A stretch of 64,000 bases of DNA from Gari tellinella (lineage: Eukaryota; Mollusca; Bivalvia; Cardiida; Psammobiidae): positions 60,347,848 to 60,411,847 of the forward strand of contig OV277871.1 of NCBI GenBank assembly GCA_922989275.2, written 5' to 3'. A program made the translations under genes and the position numbers. The notes under the pieces were generated by a model. It searched no databases. It saw only the letters and a program-made list of their open reading frames with translations, and was not told where the DNA came from. Below are positions 1 to 11,262 of the stretch, piece by piece (the first letter of the stretch is position 1; each line of letters begins with the position of its first letter).

Positions 1-883
1 GCGGGTCCATTTTTTACACGAGGGTCATGATTTGAACAATTTTGGTAGAGGACCATAAGGTAAAGCTAGATGCAAAATATAAAAGATCTGGACCTTATGG
101 TTTCAGAGAAGAAGATTTTTAAAGGTTTTCCTTATATATAAGTCTATGTAAAATTGATAAGCCCCGGGGCGGGTCCATTTTTTACACGAGGGTCATGATT
201 TGAACAATTTTGGTAGAGGACCATAAGGTAAAGCTAGATGCAAAATATAAAAGGTCTGGACCTTATGGTTTCAGAGAAGAAGATTTTTAAAGGTTTTCCT
301 ATATAATTCTATGTAAAACTGATAAGCCCCGGGGCGGGTCCATTTTTGACACAGGGGTCATGATTTGAACAAATTTGGTAGAGGAACATAAGGTTAAGCT
401 AGATGCGAAATATAAAAGGTCTGGGCCTTACGGTTTCAGAAAAGAAGATTTTTAAAGGTTTTCCTATATAAGCCTATGTAAAACTGATGATGTAAGTATG
501 AAAATTGACCACGCCCTCTGGCGGCTATGTTTTTTGACGGATCAAAATTCTTTGAACAATTTTGAAAGTATATTAATTGAGAAACATTTTGGTGAAAACC
601 AAATTGAAATCGGACCAGTCGTTCCTGAGAAGAAGATTTTTTAAGATATTATGCATGGTTGCCATGGCAACAAGACCGATTGCCACACCCACTTTTTTTA
701 ACAATTTTTAAAGCTTACAACTACAGTATGTATTTGACCAAGTTTGGTTAAAATTGGGCCATTGGTTTCAGAAAAGAAGTTGTTTGAAACAAATTGTGAA
801 CGGACGACACCAACACCGACGTACGACGGACGGCGACCGATCACAATAGCTCACCTTGAGCACTTTGTGCTCAGGTGAGCTAA
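1..883. repeat. Bivalve dispersed repeat, 3' part with ~167-bp tandem units
   Basis: Three tandem units of about 167 bp start near 1, 170 and 335; each holds gcgggtccatttttt, gtcatgatttgaacaa and tttcagagaagaagattttt. A diverged unit follows to about 780. The block closes at 847-883 with a strong terminal hairpin (GCTCACCTTGAGCAC, loop, GTGCTCAGGTGAGC), the mirror image of the opening of the elements at 3281 and 38661. It is therefore read as the end of one such element cut by the window edge. Non-coding and probably non-autonomous. Confidence 0.75.
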
Positions 884-1464
884 AAATCACCAAACCCAAC
901 GATTTACGTTGAACACCCATCACCGTGAATGAATGGATTTGTTATTCTATCTATAGATAATGCCGGACTCCATTTTCTTTTATTATCGGCATGGGGGTTT
1001 CTTTCTTCATCACACGCACGATAACAAATCACAACGTAATAAGAACGCATGCAAAATAAACAAAAGAATGGTTGTCAATTTTATTTAACCTTGTTTTATG
1101 GCGAAACCCGACGTCAATCTATCAAAAGCCTACTTTTGCTGTCATTCAATCGTTTGTTATTTTCCGAACAATGAATGTACCAACTGTACGACAAATACGA
1201 TTGGTCAAATGTCCAACAGTTTACTGTAGGTAGTGCAATATAACTAATCAGCAAGCTTTTCTCATAGGCAACGTCATGCGGTATGAATCGGATGTTATCG
1301 TTGTAAAAGTAAGTAATCTCCTCTATTGATCAATCGAAGCTTCGAAGCTCGGTCAAAAAAAATCTGAGATTATGTGTGTTGTTCGGATTGAGTCGTTACA
1401 GGGAGGTGAAACTAAAGCTTGGCTTACATTTGCAAACAGCTTGCAAACAACTTAAATCAAACAG

Positions 1465-1530
1465 CAAACAGCTTAATTCAGATCAGACGCCCCATACGCC
1501 CCTGCGTCTGATCTGGATTCAAGCTGTTTG
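1465..1530. repeat. Short hairpin element, GATCAGAC family, copy 1
   Basis: Near-perfect inverted repeat. Left arm is caaacagcttaattcagatc followed by agacg; right arm is cgtctgatctggattcaagc followed by tgtttg; a ~12-nt loop separates them. It is followed by tgacactcgcc, as in other copies. The downstream body of the host repeat (cagcagacgacaatttcagg) resumes at about 2062 after the insertion at 1551-2057. Confidence 0.75.
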
Positions 1531-1550
1531 ACACTCGCCATTATATATGT

Positions 1551-2057
1551 TACAGGGATTTAGTGCAATCAGGGAATACGTGAAATCCCTGAAAATCAGT
1601 GATTTCATCAAAAACCCTAAATCTACAAGGGAAAGGTGTAATTTTGAAGCTTTTTGTTGATTTTTCATAAATATTTGGCAGTTACTTTTGATTAAAGTAA
1701 TGAATCTTACCTTGTTTAGTTAATTAAGTTCAAAGGCAAGTAACACGCTATAAAATGTGTTGTTAACCTTATTAACAAGACAGATGTCTTAGTTTTTTAA
1801 TTGTCCTGACTTAAATGAACACTGTTCACTTATTTTTATTCACGTGTGCGAGAAACTTTGTATGAACGTTCATTAGACTTTGATATGTCAAGAAAGCATG
1901 ATGTATACATCCAATAGAAATGTCATTTTAGTACAAATCTATTAATTTGATGAAAAAATGGACATTTCATCATATCCCTAAAACGCCCAGTGATTACGTG
2001 TAATCCCTAAAATGTTTAGGGATTACGCGTAATCTCTGATCAAAATTGATCCCTGTA
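1551..2057. mobile_element. Non-autonomous TIR element with TACAGGGAT ends
   Basis: About 507 bp bounded by TACAGGGAT (1551-1559) and ATCCCTGTA (2049-2057), with further subterminal symmetry rich in agggatt/aatccct motifs around ACGCGT or ACGTG. It splits a hairpin-repeat element whose halves are continuous at 31,523-31,760. No coding capacity. The target duplication was not resolved. Confidence 0.6.
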
Positions 2058-2061
2058 AAAT

Positions 2062-2240
2062 ATTTATTCTATCAAAATGTTCACTTATATGTTACTGTGA
2101 GAAAAACAGCAGACGACAATTTCAGGCAGACTATATTGCAGTAGTAAAAGCATTAGACATGATTTTCCTGTTTGAGAAACTGCGGCAAGGGTCGTTGTAA
2201 GGAGGGAATCGTTGTTCAGATGGTCGTTGTAAGGAGGAAA
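2062..2240. repeat. Body of the hairpin-associated repeat
   Basis: Shares blocks such as cacttatatgttactgtgag, cagacgacaattt, ttcctgtttgagaaactgcg and ttgtaaggaggga with 31,590-31,760, and on the opposite strand with 30,900-31,080 and 40,610-40,760. The open frame on the minus strand here is repeat DNA, not a gene. Confidence 0.6.
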
Positions 2241-2539
2241 TTGATACAATTTGTTAAAGCGACTCAAAAATAAAAGAAAATACTCAAATATTACCAAAAG
2301 GGTAGCATTATCGTGCATCTGGCATTGGAAAAATATGACCAGTCTAAAAACATCCTCTAGAAATGTCTTCAAATCTTAGTTTTTTAGATATTTCCCATCG
2401 TTTTATCCATAGCGTCGAAAGACGTTATAGAAATTGATCACGGGCTAAGACATAAACTCGAGCCGAATTATGTAGTTGTATGTACTCTCCATCGCTTCAC
2501 TCTAAAATACGTTAAATCGATCACGGGTATATGATTAGT

Positions 2540-2640
2540 TCCGTGGCCCAGTGGGTCAAGTGGTTACCTCGTTTTGACTTATGTACGCCCATGCCGGGTG
2601 CCGGGTTCGATTCCTACCAGAGCTCAATAGTTTTTTTTAT
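2540..2640 (+). repeat. tRNA-derived SINE head (A and B boxes)
   Basis: A pol III type promoter is visible: an A-box-like tggcccagtgggtcaagtgg near 2545, then a near-perfect B box gggttcgattcc near 2604, and a T-run. The arms do not fold into an intact cloverleaf, so a SINE head or tRNA pseudogene fits better than a functional tRNA. Confidence 0.55.
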
Positions 2641-3193
2641 TGAAATGCATTTTTTTAAACAGAATTTCTTATCCTAAACTAATTCTGACCCGTTTATATA
2701 AGCGTTTGTCACATATTTACAAATTACTTTTTTTAATGCTACATCTGGTTGCGAGTCTCTTTAAAGGCAAACCTTGTTTAAATTAAACCTTGTCATAAAT
2801 TAATTGCTTAAAATAAAACATCATTTGCAAACACTCAAATAAAAACTAATCTTCAATATTGCCTAGAAAATGCCAATTTCTTCATTTTATTGCATTGTAT
2901 GTGCAATAAGTTTAAACAAGACAGAATAACGTTTCTCCACTGTGCTAATCCGTTAACCTTTTCCCCTATAGAAGAGCCATTTAGAACATTTAATTTATTC
3001 CTTCGCTAAAGAAAATTGTTCCAATTTATACAGTCATAAACCCTTAGAAACCTAAGAAATATGTTTATATCCTAGCAGATGGTTGCTTAAAGCAGTTTGA
3101 AGATAAAGCATAATGCGCCTTAAAGTGGGCACCTGTCTTCAAAACTAGAAATGGGCTACTGGGTGAAGGGTTAAATAGGCTAAGGAACAGACG
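2640..3193. other. AT-rich spacer with a MITE end and half of a second hairpin type
   Basis: No coding signal. At 2912-2944 the sequence aagtttaaac...gtttctccactgtg matches the right end of the MITE copies at 3194, 32,157 and 62,016, but no partner end was found. Near 3075-3125 one arm of the TTTAAAG/CTTTACTTT hairpin family is present. Confidence 0.4.
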
Positions 3194-3280
3194 TACAGTG
3201 GAGATTACGTTATTATTCCCCGTTTAAACGCAAACGAAACGCACACGCAAATCGCTAAAATGTAGGAAATTACCATTTTT

Positions 3281-4938
3281 AGCTCACCTGGCACGTAGTG
3301 CCAAGGTGAGTTATTTTGATTGTCCTGTGTCCTGTGTCCGTCGTCGTTCGTCCGTTCGTCGTCAACAATTTCTTGAAACGACATCTCCTCCGAAACTACT
3401 GGATGGATTTTTACCAATATTGGCCTGAATGTACCTTATATATTCCTCTTTCATATTTAGGTCATAGGAGCTAAAATTGATTGTTTCAATGAAAACTTCA
3501 AAAATCTTCTTGTCAAATACTGTATGGGCCAGAGCTTAGATATTTAGCACATGGCATCATCTATAGGTCCTTTTTCGAAATTGTTCAAATTTTGTCCCTA
3601 GGGTCAAATTTGGCCCCGCCCCGGGGGTCACCATTTTACATAGAGTTATATAGCGAACTATTCCATCATCTTCTTCTCTGAAACTAATATGGTCAGAGCT
3701 TTGATAGTTGACATAAAAAAAGTAATATACCAAGTTAAAGTCTACTTTCAGTCCGAATGACCGCTCAGCCGACTGTACATATACTCCCCTGATCATCGAG
3801 CCATCTTGCCTATGAGCACTGCTAACATATGGCACAGTCAAATGCAGCCGCAGTACCGACTCAGACCCTTCACAGGTACCCATTTTAATCCCTGGGTGGA
3901 GAGGAACAATTCGCGGTACATGTCTTGCTCAAGAACATTCCTGTACATCATCGGGAATTCAGAAAAATCCCCTAGTCAGACCGCTGGTCCGGCGGGGGAT
4001 CGAACTCACGACCCCTGGTACCGTAGTCCAAGGTGTTAACCATTGGGTTACTACCTCTAGAGGCCCTTTACCAAAAGTGTTGAAATAGACTTGGTCCGTT
4101 GCATATCTAGGTCACAAGGGCTAAAACTAGATTTTTCAATGAAATCTTCAAAAATCTTCTTTTCGAAAACCGGAAGAGCCAGAGCTTAGATATTTGGCAC
4201 ATTGTATCATCTATTGGTCCTTTTTTTCAAGATTGTTCAAACTTTGCCCCTGGGGTTCACCATTTTACAAAGAGTTATATAGTAAAATCTGCAATCATTT
4301 TCGTATCGGAAACTAATTTTGCCAGAGCTTTGATATTTTACAAGGTGACACTTCCTTAGACCCTTTACCAATGTTGTTGAAACAGTTTTATTCCGTTGCA
4401 TAATTAGGTCACAGGAGCTAAAAATAGTTTTTTTCATTGAAAAAAAAAAATTCTTGTCTGACACCACAATACCATGAGCTTAGGTATTTTGCACAACTTA
4501 CCATCTACAGGTCCTCTATAAAGATTGTTCAAATTATGACCCCTGTGTCAAAAATGACCCCTGCCTTGAGTTCACAGTTTTACATAGAGTTATATAATGA
4601 ACATCTTTTTCTCTGAAACTAATATGCCCATAGTTTTGATATCTGACATGGTGCCATTTCTAGTGGCCCTTTACCAATAGTGTTGAAATGATTCTGACCA
4701 ATTGCATATCTGGGTCACATTAGCTAAAATAGATTTTTCAATGAAATGTTTTTCTGTCTGAAACCATGTACAAAGTCATGAGCTTAGATATTTGACAGAA
4801 CACTTCATTTGCGTGTTCATCTGCAAGATGTTTGAAATTATGTCATCGGGATGTAAATGATACTATCCCAGGGTTCATATGCCCCTTGTCTGGGTTTTCC
4901 CAGGTGAGCAATATTTAGGCCCGCATGGGCCTCTTGTT
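3281..4938. mobile_element. Bivalve dispersed repeat (AGCTCACCTG start, CTCTTGTT end)
   Basis: Opens with a hairpin (agctcacctggcac, gta, gtgccaaggtgag). The interior has roughly 300-bp diverged tandem units recognisable by 'ggtcctttttcgaaattgttcaaa', 'ttacatagagttatata' and 'ccagagctttgatat'. It ends with caggtgagcaatatttaggc, a ggccc-gcat-gggcc hairpin and CTCTTGTT. No protein. A 3'-terminal hairpin recalls Helitrons, but the CTRR end is absent, so the class is left open. Confidence 0.7.
3714..4056 (-). mobile_element. tRNA-derived SINE, copy 1
   Basis: Reverse complement of the SINE at 24,043-24,403. On the minus strand it opens with an A-box-like segment (gtaacccaatggttaacacc), then a B box (gtgagttcgatcccc), a ~280-bp body and an AT-rich tail ending in a T-run. 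It is inserted in the bivalve repeat, whose sequence ('tttgatagttgacat' / 'aggccctttacc') is continuous around it when compared with 4636-4675. Confidence 0.75.
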
Positions 4939-5189
4939 GACATTTCTAATTATTGTTTTTTAATCTGAGTGGCAAACAGTTTGAAGCCTGATCAGACGCC
5001 GGGTTAAGTCATAGTTTAAGCGTTAACGCGTTTATTGGAAACGAATAACGTTTTCTCGACTGTAATATCTTACATTACTGTTCCAACCTTTGAAAATTAC
5101 CAAAACATTTGCGACAAGCATTAGTTTGGAAAGACGTTGGATAAGAGACCGTCCTATATTCTATCACAGTTTGTCATCTGGCACTCTCG

Positions 5190-5202
5190 TTATAATTTCA
5201 CA
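5190..5202 (+). repeat. Target-site duplication, left copy
   Basis: TTATAATTTCACA occurs here and again, identically, at 11,263-11,275 directly after the (ATTC)n tail of the LINE. A perfect 13-bp duplication of this kind marks target-primed reverse transcription and fixes both ends of the element. Confidence 0.85.
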
Positions 5203-5933
5203 CCCCAGAGAACTTCCTACTTTGACGTAGTTTTGGGGCTTAATTGACAGAGGGAATTTTCTCTGTTTATTAGACAGAGATTGTTCCCTCTGCCAAGAAC
5301 TAAAAGGAAGGAAGTCCCTGCTGGTGGGGAATAGAATACACCAGCTGAATCTCATGCAGAGGGGTAAGAACCCCCGAAAAGGAGCAACCTGTTTGCCGTG
5401 GGTTGCGACTCGAAGCACCCTGGATGATGGGATCCTGGTAGTTGAGCAGATGGGATCTCTGAGCGCAGATCCCTGATGCAACACACTGCTTTGGCCTTGA
5501 ATCTGGGTGTAGAAGAGCGGTCAGACATAGCCCGGTCTGATCAATCGGCTTACCATGTCTTGCCAAAGGACACTTCACATTTGATATACAATCTATCATT
5601 ACTCTTGTTAATGACTTATTAATCTATTTCATTAGTTTTACTAACAATCTCTTTCTGTTCTGAAGTGTTCTTATAGGCGGTGGTTTAGGGCTAATCGGGT
5701 GAATTGGTGTATGGTTGACCAACGATTCTTGCATTGATTAGCCTATTGGCCAGAAGATATCCTATTAGCGATAGTGTATCGGAGGTACGGCGTTGGCTTG
5801 ACTTTGCTTTTTTATCTCAGTATATCACCCTTGTATCCCAGGTGTTCTTCGCTGGAGCTATCCCGAAGACACCCCCATGTTGGACTCCGTGGTGGGTGGG
5901 GAGCAAGGGTGATGAATATTCCGCGGTTTTGCC
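5203..5933 (+). promoter_or_regulatory. LINE 5' UTR / probable internal promoter region
   Basis: About 730 bp without an open frame on the element's strand, between the left target duplication and the ORF1 start. By analogy with I-clade elements it should hold the internal promoter; no specific motif can be named. Minus-strand open frames here (5164-5600) look like chance. Confidence 0.5.
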
Positions 5934-7499
5934 ATGGATGGAGCTAAAACTTCTCGCTCTGCTTCTTCGGAAGCAAATCGTATCAAAAGACTTCGTCAAG
6001 AAGATTCAGAGTCTGACTCTGACACAATTCCAGACACCTGGGCAAGGTTTCTTGTTATCTCTAGCAAGAAACCTGACCAAACCTTTGACAAAGTTTCTCC
6101 TTTTCTTGTTTCAAAAGCACTTAAGGGTTTGATTGGTCAGGCAAAAGATGCCAAAATCTTGCGATCTGGCAAGGTTTTGGTTGAATGTGGTAGACCACAA
6201 CAATCTTCTAACCGTCTGAAATGTAAGATGCTCGGCAACATACCAATTGATGTTTCACCCCACAATTCCTTGAATTTCTCCAAGGGAGTTGTTCGCAGTT
6301 ATGACTTGCGTAACGCTTCTGAGGAGGAAATGGTCGAGGATTTGAGGGGTCAACATGTAACTGATGTCACTCGTTTTCTTGTTACCAGAGATGGTATAAA
6401 GAAAAAGACAAATACTTTTATTTTAAAGTTTAATGTTCCGACTCTTCCAAACTCTGTTAAAGCTGCTCTGTCAGTTTATAAAGTTGAACCTTTTGTACCT
6501 AACCCACTGCGGTGTTTTACATGTCAAAGGTTTGGTCATCACAAATACCAATGTACTAAGGGAATAGTTTGTGGTAGATGTGGCCAATCCGGGCACGATC
6601 TTTCCTCCTGTGAAAACCCTTTGCAGTGTCCTAACTGCAAAGGGGATCACTTTGCATACTCCAAGGAGTGTCCAAAGTGGAAGCAGGAGAAAGAGATTCA
6701 GGCGGTTAAAGTTCATCAGAACTTAACCTTCATCGAGGCCCGGAGACAGGTTGAATCCAGGACACCTGGTGGCCTATCTGCTCCATCCTATGCTGCTGTG
6801 TCTAGACCAGCCTCTGCTGTTGTGTCTAGACCAGCCTCTACTGTTGTGTCTGGACCAGCCTCTGCTGTTGTGTCTGGACCAACCCCTGTCCAGGAGTGTG
6901 CTACTTGCAAGCCCTTGGTTCAGCAACTGTGTTCCATCTTTCCTGAAAAGGCAACAAAAATCAAAGATGTCCTTAAAACCCTTTCAGATAACTCTTCTAA
7001 ACCTTCCTCTTCTAATCCTTCATCTTCTTCTAACCCTTCTCCAAATTTTCCATCTTCAAACCCTACTCTACCACCAAAGCCCTCAACATCTCTTCCGTCA
7101 CAAAAGAAGGATGGGAAGCATACTAAAACCAAATCGAAGTCTAATAGTACACAGGAAAACAAAGTCAATACAAAATCCCCTAAAAAGAACTCCAAATCTA
7201 CTCAATCAAAAGTACAGCGATCGGGAGCTGACACTGAAATTCCCATCGCTGTATACAATAAATATTCTGCACTTCAATCTGTTGAAGATGCAGATGATTC
7301 ACATTCGGGCTGGGTGCATCCACCATCGTGGTCGGATGATCTTGGCGACTGGCGAAATTTACCTGCGAAGGTGTCTGAATGTCGCAACTTTGAGGAAGAG
7401 TCGATGGATGTTAATACATCCACCGCCCCTTCCTCAGTGTCTCCCATAAAGAAACCTAAGGACAAAAAGATTGTCCCTATATATCCTCCTTCTAACTAA
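5934..7499 (+). CDS. LINE ORF1, gag-like zinc-knuckle protein
   Basis: A 521-residue protein that should coat the element's RNA. The start is the ATG in gccATGG, a good Kozak context, followed by MDGAKTSRS. A conserved N-terminal half (residues ~30-190) precedes three knuckles: CFTCQRFGHHKYQC (from residue 194) and CGRCGQSGHDLSSC, both CX2CX4HX4C, then CPNCKGDHFAYSKEC with altered spacing. A low-complexity linker follows, with four imperfect VVSRPAS-type heptads (~285-325), then Ser/Pro/Lys-rich sequence and an acidic C-terminus. It ends 34 bp before ORF2. The frame is intact although its partner ORF2 is broken. Confidence 0.88.
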   Translation: MDGAKTSRSASSEANRIKRLRQEDSESDSDTIPDTWARFLVISSKKPDQTFDKVSPFLVSKALKGLIGQAKDAKILRSGKVLVECGRPQQSSNRLKCKMLGNIPIDVSPHNSLNFSKGVVRSYDLRNASEEEMVEDLRGQHVTDVTRFLVTRDGIKKKTNTFILKFNVPTLPNSVKAALSVYKVEPFVPNPLRCFTCQRFGHHKYQCTKGIVCGRCGQSGHDLSSCENPLQCPNCKGDHFAYSKECPKWKQEKEIQAVKVHQNLTFIEARRQVESRTPGGLSAPSYAAVSRPASAVVSRPASTVVSGPASAVVSGPTPVQECATCKPLVQQLCSIFPEKATKIKDVLKTLSDNSSKPSSSNPSSSSNPSPNFPSSNPTLPPKPSTSLPSQKKDGKHTKTKSKSNSTQENKVNTKSPKKNSKSTQSKVQRSGADTEIPIAVYNKYSALQSVEDADDSHSGWVHPPSWSDDLGDWRNLPAKVSECRNFEEESMDVNTSTAPSSVSPIKKPKDKKIVPIYPPSN

Positions 7500-7533
7500 A
7501 TGATCTTAATTACTCTTTAATCATTAATCAATA

Positions 7534-10500
7534 ATGAAAAATTGCGTTATACAATGGAATTGTAGAGGACTTAAGGCAAATTACAATGAAATTCTTCTGT
7601 TGTTGAATAAACATGATCCTGCGATCATGTGCCTTCAAGAAACTTTCTTGAAGGACACTGATCAAATCAACTTTAGAAATTATTCTATTTATAATCATAT
7701 TTTTAATGATGGTGAAAGAGCTGCTGGCGGCTCTTCCATTATTGTGAACAACTCTGTTGTTCATAGTCATTTATCTATCAAATCTAATTTACAAGTTGTT
7801 GCTGTCAGTGTAACCCTTCACAAAGCTATTACATTTTGTTCAATTTACATTCCGCCAAGGACCACAATTAATAAAAAAGATCTTGACGATCTGATTGAAC
7901 AATTGCCCTCACCTTTTATTTTGTTATGGGATTTTAATAGCCATAACCCATTATGGGGTTCTGATCATTCTAATGCTATGGGTAAGATTGTTGAAGATTT
8001 TGTTGGTGAGCACGATTTGTGCATCTTCAACAATAAGTCTCCAACTTATCTTCACCCGGCATCAGGATCTTTAACTTGCATTGATCTTTCTATTTCTTAC
8101 CCAACTGTTTATTTGGATTATGATTGGAAAGTTGGTGACGACCAATGTGGTAGTGACCACTTTCCTATATTTCTAAATAATATTGCTTCTCCAGTCGAGG
8201 AATGTGTTCCTCGCTGGAAACTCAAGAAGGCAAATTGGGAAAAATTTGAAATTCTGTGTAAGGAAAAATTAGATTCAGATATATTTAAAGATATTGATGA
8301 CCCCATTGAAAAGTTCACCTCTATTTTATATTCAATAGCAGAAGAATGCATTCCTAAGTCCTCATCAAACCCTAAGAAACCTCCAAAACCTTGGTATAAT
8401 GATGATTGTAAGGAGGCTATTCGTAAACCTAAGTCGGCTCTTAGAAGGTTTAGAGTTAGTCCTACTGAGGACAATTTAAATCATTTTAGAGTATTTAGGG
8501 CTAAAGCTCGTCGTACTTTTAAGACTGCAAAGTCGCAGTCTTGGAAGAACTATGTATCTTAATTAAATTCTCGCTCATCAGTAAAGAAGGTATGGGATAT
8601 GGTACGTAAAATAAGCGGTAAAGGTAAATCTTCATTTGGACATTTAAATGTTGATGATCAAAAAATAACAGATGTTAAAGATATTGCCAATTCCTTAGCT
8701 GATGCTTTTGCTAAAAACTCTTCATCCGCTAAGTCTACACCTGAATTTAGGAATATCAAAAAGTCTTAAAAAAAAGAAAAACTTAATTTCAAATCTTGTA
8801 ACACCGAAAGTTACAATTTACCTTTTACTGAAAAAGAACTCTATGATTCTCTTAATAAATCCCACGATACCGCTGTTGGACCTGATGATATTCATTATCA
8901 TTTTTTAAAGCACAAAGTCTTGCCTATAAATTGTATGAATGTTCTTTTAGATATTTTCAACCATATATGGTCAAGTGGTAAACTTCCCAGGTTTTGGAAA
9001 CAGGCGACAGCTCATCAGGAGCCAAAGAAGTACTAATGATCATTTAGTTAGATTGGAATCTTTTATTCATGAAGCTTTTGTCATGACGGAGCACTTAGTT
9101 GCTGTCTTCTTTGACCTTGAGAAAGCATATGACACAACATGGAAGTATGGTATCATGAAAGACCTGCATGAAAATGGCCTTTAAGGCAGACTTCCAATTT
9201 TTATTGAATTTTTTTTAAATGATAGGGAGTTTCAAGTCCGAGTTGGAACTACCCTTTCTGATATGCAAAAGCAGGAAATGGGTGTTCCACAAGGAAGTAT
9301 TTTATCAGTAACTCTGTTTAATGTAAAAATTAATAATACTGTTAAATGTTTAACAAATGACACAGATTGTTCATTGTATGTTGATGACTTTTTAATTTGT
9401 TACCGTTTCAAAAACATTAATACTGTTGAACGTCAACTTCAGCTGTCCATTAATAAAATCCAAACATGGGCTACTGAGAATGGTTTTAAATTGTCAAGAT
9501 CAAAAACAAATTGTGTGCATTTCTGTCAACTTAGAAAATTTCATCCTGATCCCGAATTGCACCTGGATGGTAGCCCCATTTCAGTCGTGGATCAGGCGAA
9601 ATTTCTCGGTGTCATTTTTGACAAGAAACTTTCTTTTATCCCTCATATAAAATATTTAAAGGCAAAATGCCAGAAAACTTTAAAATTACTTCGCGTTCTT
9701 GCACATACCGACTGGGGTGCAGATCGTACTGTAATGCTTAGATTATACAGAAGTTTAGTAAGATCCAAACTTGATTATGGTTGTTGTGTTTATGGCTCTG
9801 CAAGGAAATCATACTTGCGGATGCTTGACCCAATACATCATCAAGGTTTACGTTTAGCATTGGGTGCCTTTAGGACTTCCCCTGCTAAAAGTTATATGTC
9901 GAGGCCAATGAGCCTTCTCTTTACTCTCGTCGTGAAAAACTATCCATGCAGTATACTTCAAAGTTAGCTTCAAACCGTTCAAATCCAACATACAATAACG
10001 TGTTTAAACCTAAACATAAACATTTATTTAAATCTAAAGAAAAGGTTATTCCATCCTTTGGAATACGTATGAAAAACTCTTTTGAAAGTAGTGATATAGA
10101 TTTGTCTTTGGTTGAAGAGACCAAAGTCGAATCAATACCACATTGGACTATTAAACGACCAAATGTCATTTTTGATCTAACTTGGCATAAGAAGTCTGAA
10201 ACAAACTCGCTTTAATTCAAGTCCTTTTTTAATGAAATCATTTCAAAATTTGAAGATTTTAAACAAATTTATACTGATGGTTCGAAAGATGATGAGAAGG
10301 TCGCTGCTGCTTTTGTAACTGACAATACGGTTACAAAGTTTCGGCTCCCTGACAATGCCTCTATATTTTCAGCAGAGATCAAGGCTATTGACTTAGCTCT
10401 TGACTATATTGCTGAAGATTCATATAATAAACATATAATATTTTCGGATTCTCTTTCTGTATTACAATCTTTGAGTAAAGGTTCTACTAAAAATGTACTT

Positions 10501-11058
10501 ATTAAAAATATTGTTTTAAAATATCATGAACTGTCTAATTCTAAAGATGTAACATTTTGTTGGGTACCTAGTCATTGTGGAATTAAGGGCAATGAGGGGG
10601 CAGACTTAGAAGCTAAGTCTGCCCTGTCATTGCCTGAATCTGATATGGATCTTCCTTATTCGGATTTCAAACCACAGATAACGAAATTTATTTTAAGAAA
10701 TTGGCAGGAGTCTTGGAGTGAGGAAACTCACAACAAACTCCATGCCATTAAACCTGTATTAGGTGAAAGTTTGAACTCATGCCGGTCGATTCGCCGGGAT
10801 GAAGTAGTTTTAGCTAGATTAAGAATTGGACATTCTTATATTACTCATTCATACCTTTTAAAACGTGAGGTTCAACCAGAATGTTTATTTTGTTTTGAAC
10901 CTTATACAATTCAGCACATTCTTATTGATTGTGCTGATTTAACTTTAATTCGTAATCGATTTTTTCAGGCAGATTCTCTGCGGGAACTGTTTGAATTTGT
11001 AGATATATCTAAAATACTTGAATTTTTAAAAGCCATTAATTTATATTATAAAATTTGA
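7534..11058 (+). pseudogene. LINE ORF2: endonuclease-RT-RNase H polyprotein, broken
   Basis: The N-terminus (7534-8562) is an APE-type endonuclease: QWNCRGL, CLQETFL, WDFNSHNPLWG, CIDLS and SDHFPI carry the expected catalytic N, E, D/N and SDH residues; the usual Gly before DFN is Trp. RT follows, with AVGPDDIHYHFLKH, FFDLEKAYDTTW (motif A), GVPQGSILSVTLF (motif B) and SLYVDDFLICY (motif C). RNase H is at ~10,270-10,620 (IYTDGS, FSAEIKAI, IIFSDS, WVPSHCGIKGNEGAD). A CX2C...HX4C-like segment (CLFCFEPYTIQHILIDC) closes the frame at 11,058. Breaks: TAA at 8560 and 8767, a deletion with frame change near 9000 that removes the RT stretch before RRSTNDHL, TAA at 9182, a -1 shift near 9893, and TAA at 10,213. 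Confidence 0.9.
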
Positions 11059-11262
11059 ATAAATTATATTTTTTTAAAGATAAATTTGTGTATGTCGATT
11101 ATGTTGTGTCCATAATTTGTTTACTTTCCCGTTGATCGGGGCTGACATTGACGTAAGCTATAAGTTGATATTGTTTTAAATTTGATATTGTAATTATTTA
11201 TTCGGCTCTAAATGACCTTTTTGTGTCGATGGGCCGTAAAACACCATTCATTCATTCATTCA
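11059..11262 (+). other. LINE 3' UTR and ATTC tail
   Basis: Short AT-rich 3' region ending gggccgtaaaacacc and then tandem attc. The GGCCGTAAAA...(ATTC)n ending is typical of I/Nimb-like elements in molluscs (recalled). The tandem tail rather than poly(A) suggests tail-repeat-primed retrotransposition. Confidence 0.75.

Larger units (their letters stand above)
3194..5064. mobile_element. TIR MITE (TACAGTGGAGA ends), interrupted by a bivalve repeat
   Basis: Left end TACAGTGGAGATTACGTTAT and the complementary right end cgttttctcgactgta (to 5064) match the ends of the uninterrupted copies at 32,157-32,382 and ~62,016-62,278. The internal GATCAGAC hairpin arm lies at 4970-5003. About 1.66 kb of another repeat (3281-4938) sits inside, so the MITE itself is roughly 210 bp. 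The TA at the termini suggests Tc1/mariner-type mobilisation (inference). Confidence 0.65.
5203..11262 (+). mobile_element. Full-length I/Nimb-type non-LTR retrotransposon
   Basis: A 6,060-bp element flanked by a 13-bp duplication. Order: 5' UTR (5203-5933), ORF1 gag-like with zinc knuckles, ORF2 with APE endonuclease, reverse transcriptase, RNase H and a C-terminal zinc-knuckle-like segment, a short 3' UTR, and a tail of ATTC tetranucleotides (11,246-11,262). RNase H after RT plus CCHC ORF1 places it in the I superclade; resemblance to molluscan Nimb elements is from memory of the family. ORF2 has several stops, two frameshifts and a deletion, so this copy is not autonomous. ORF1 remains open. 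Confidence 0.9.

Noticed and set aside
3557..3883. Open frame similar to one at 24,224-24,499, suggesting a conserved gene
   Set aside because: The shared residues come from the two copies of one tRNA-derived SINE; the frame continues into unrelated host repeat in each case.
6751..7449. Long second open frame overlapping LINE ORF1
   Set aside because: A shadow frame produced by the Ser/Pro-rich low-complexity coding sequence; leucine-rich artefact without family features.
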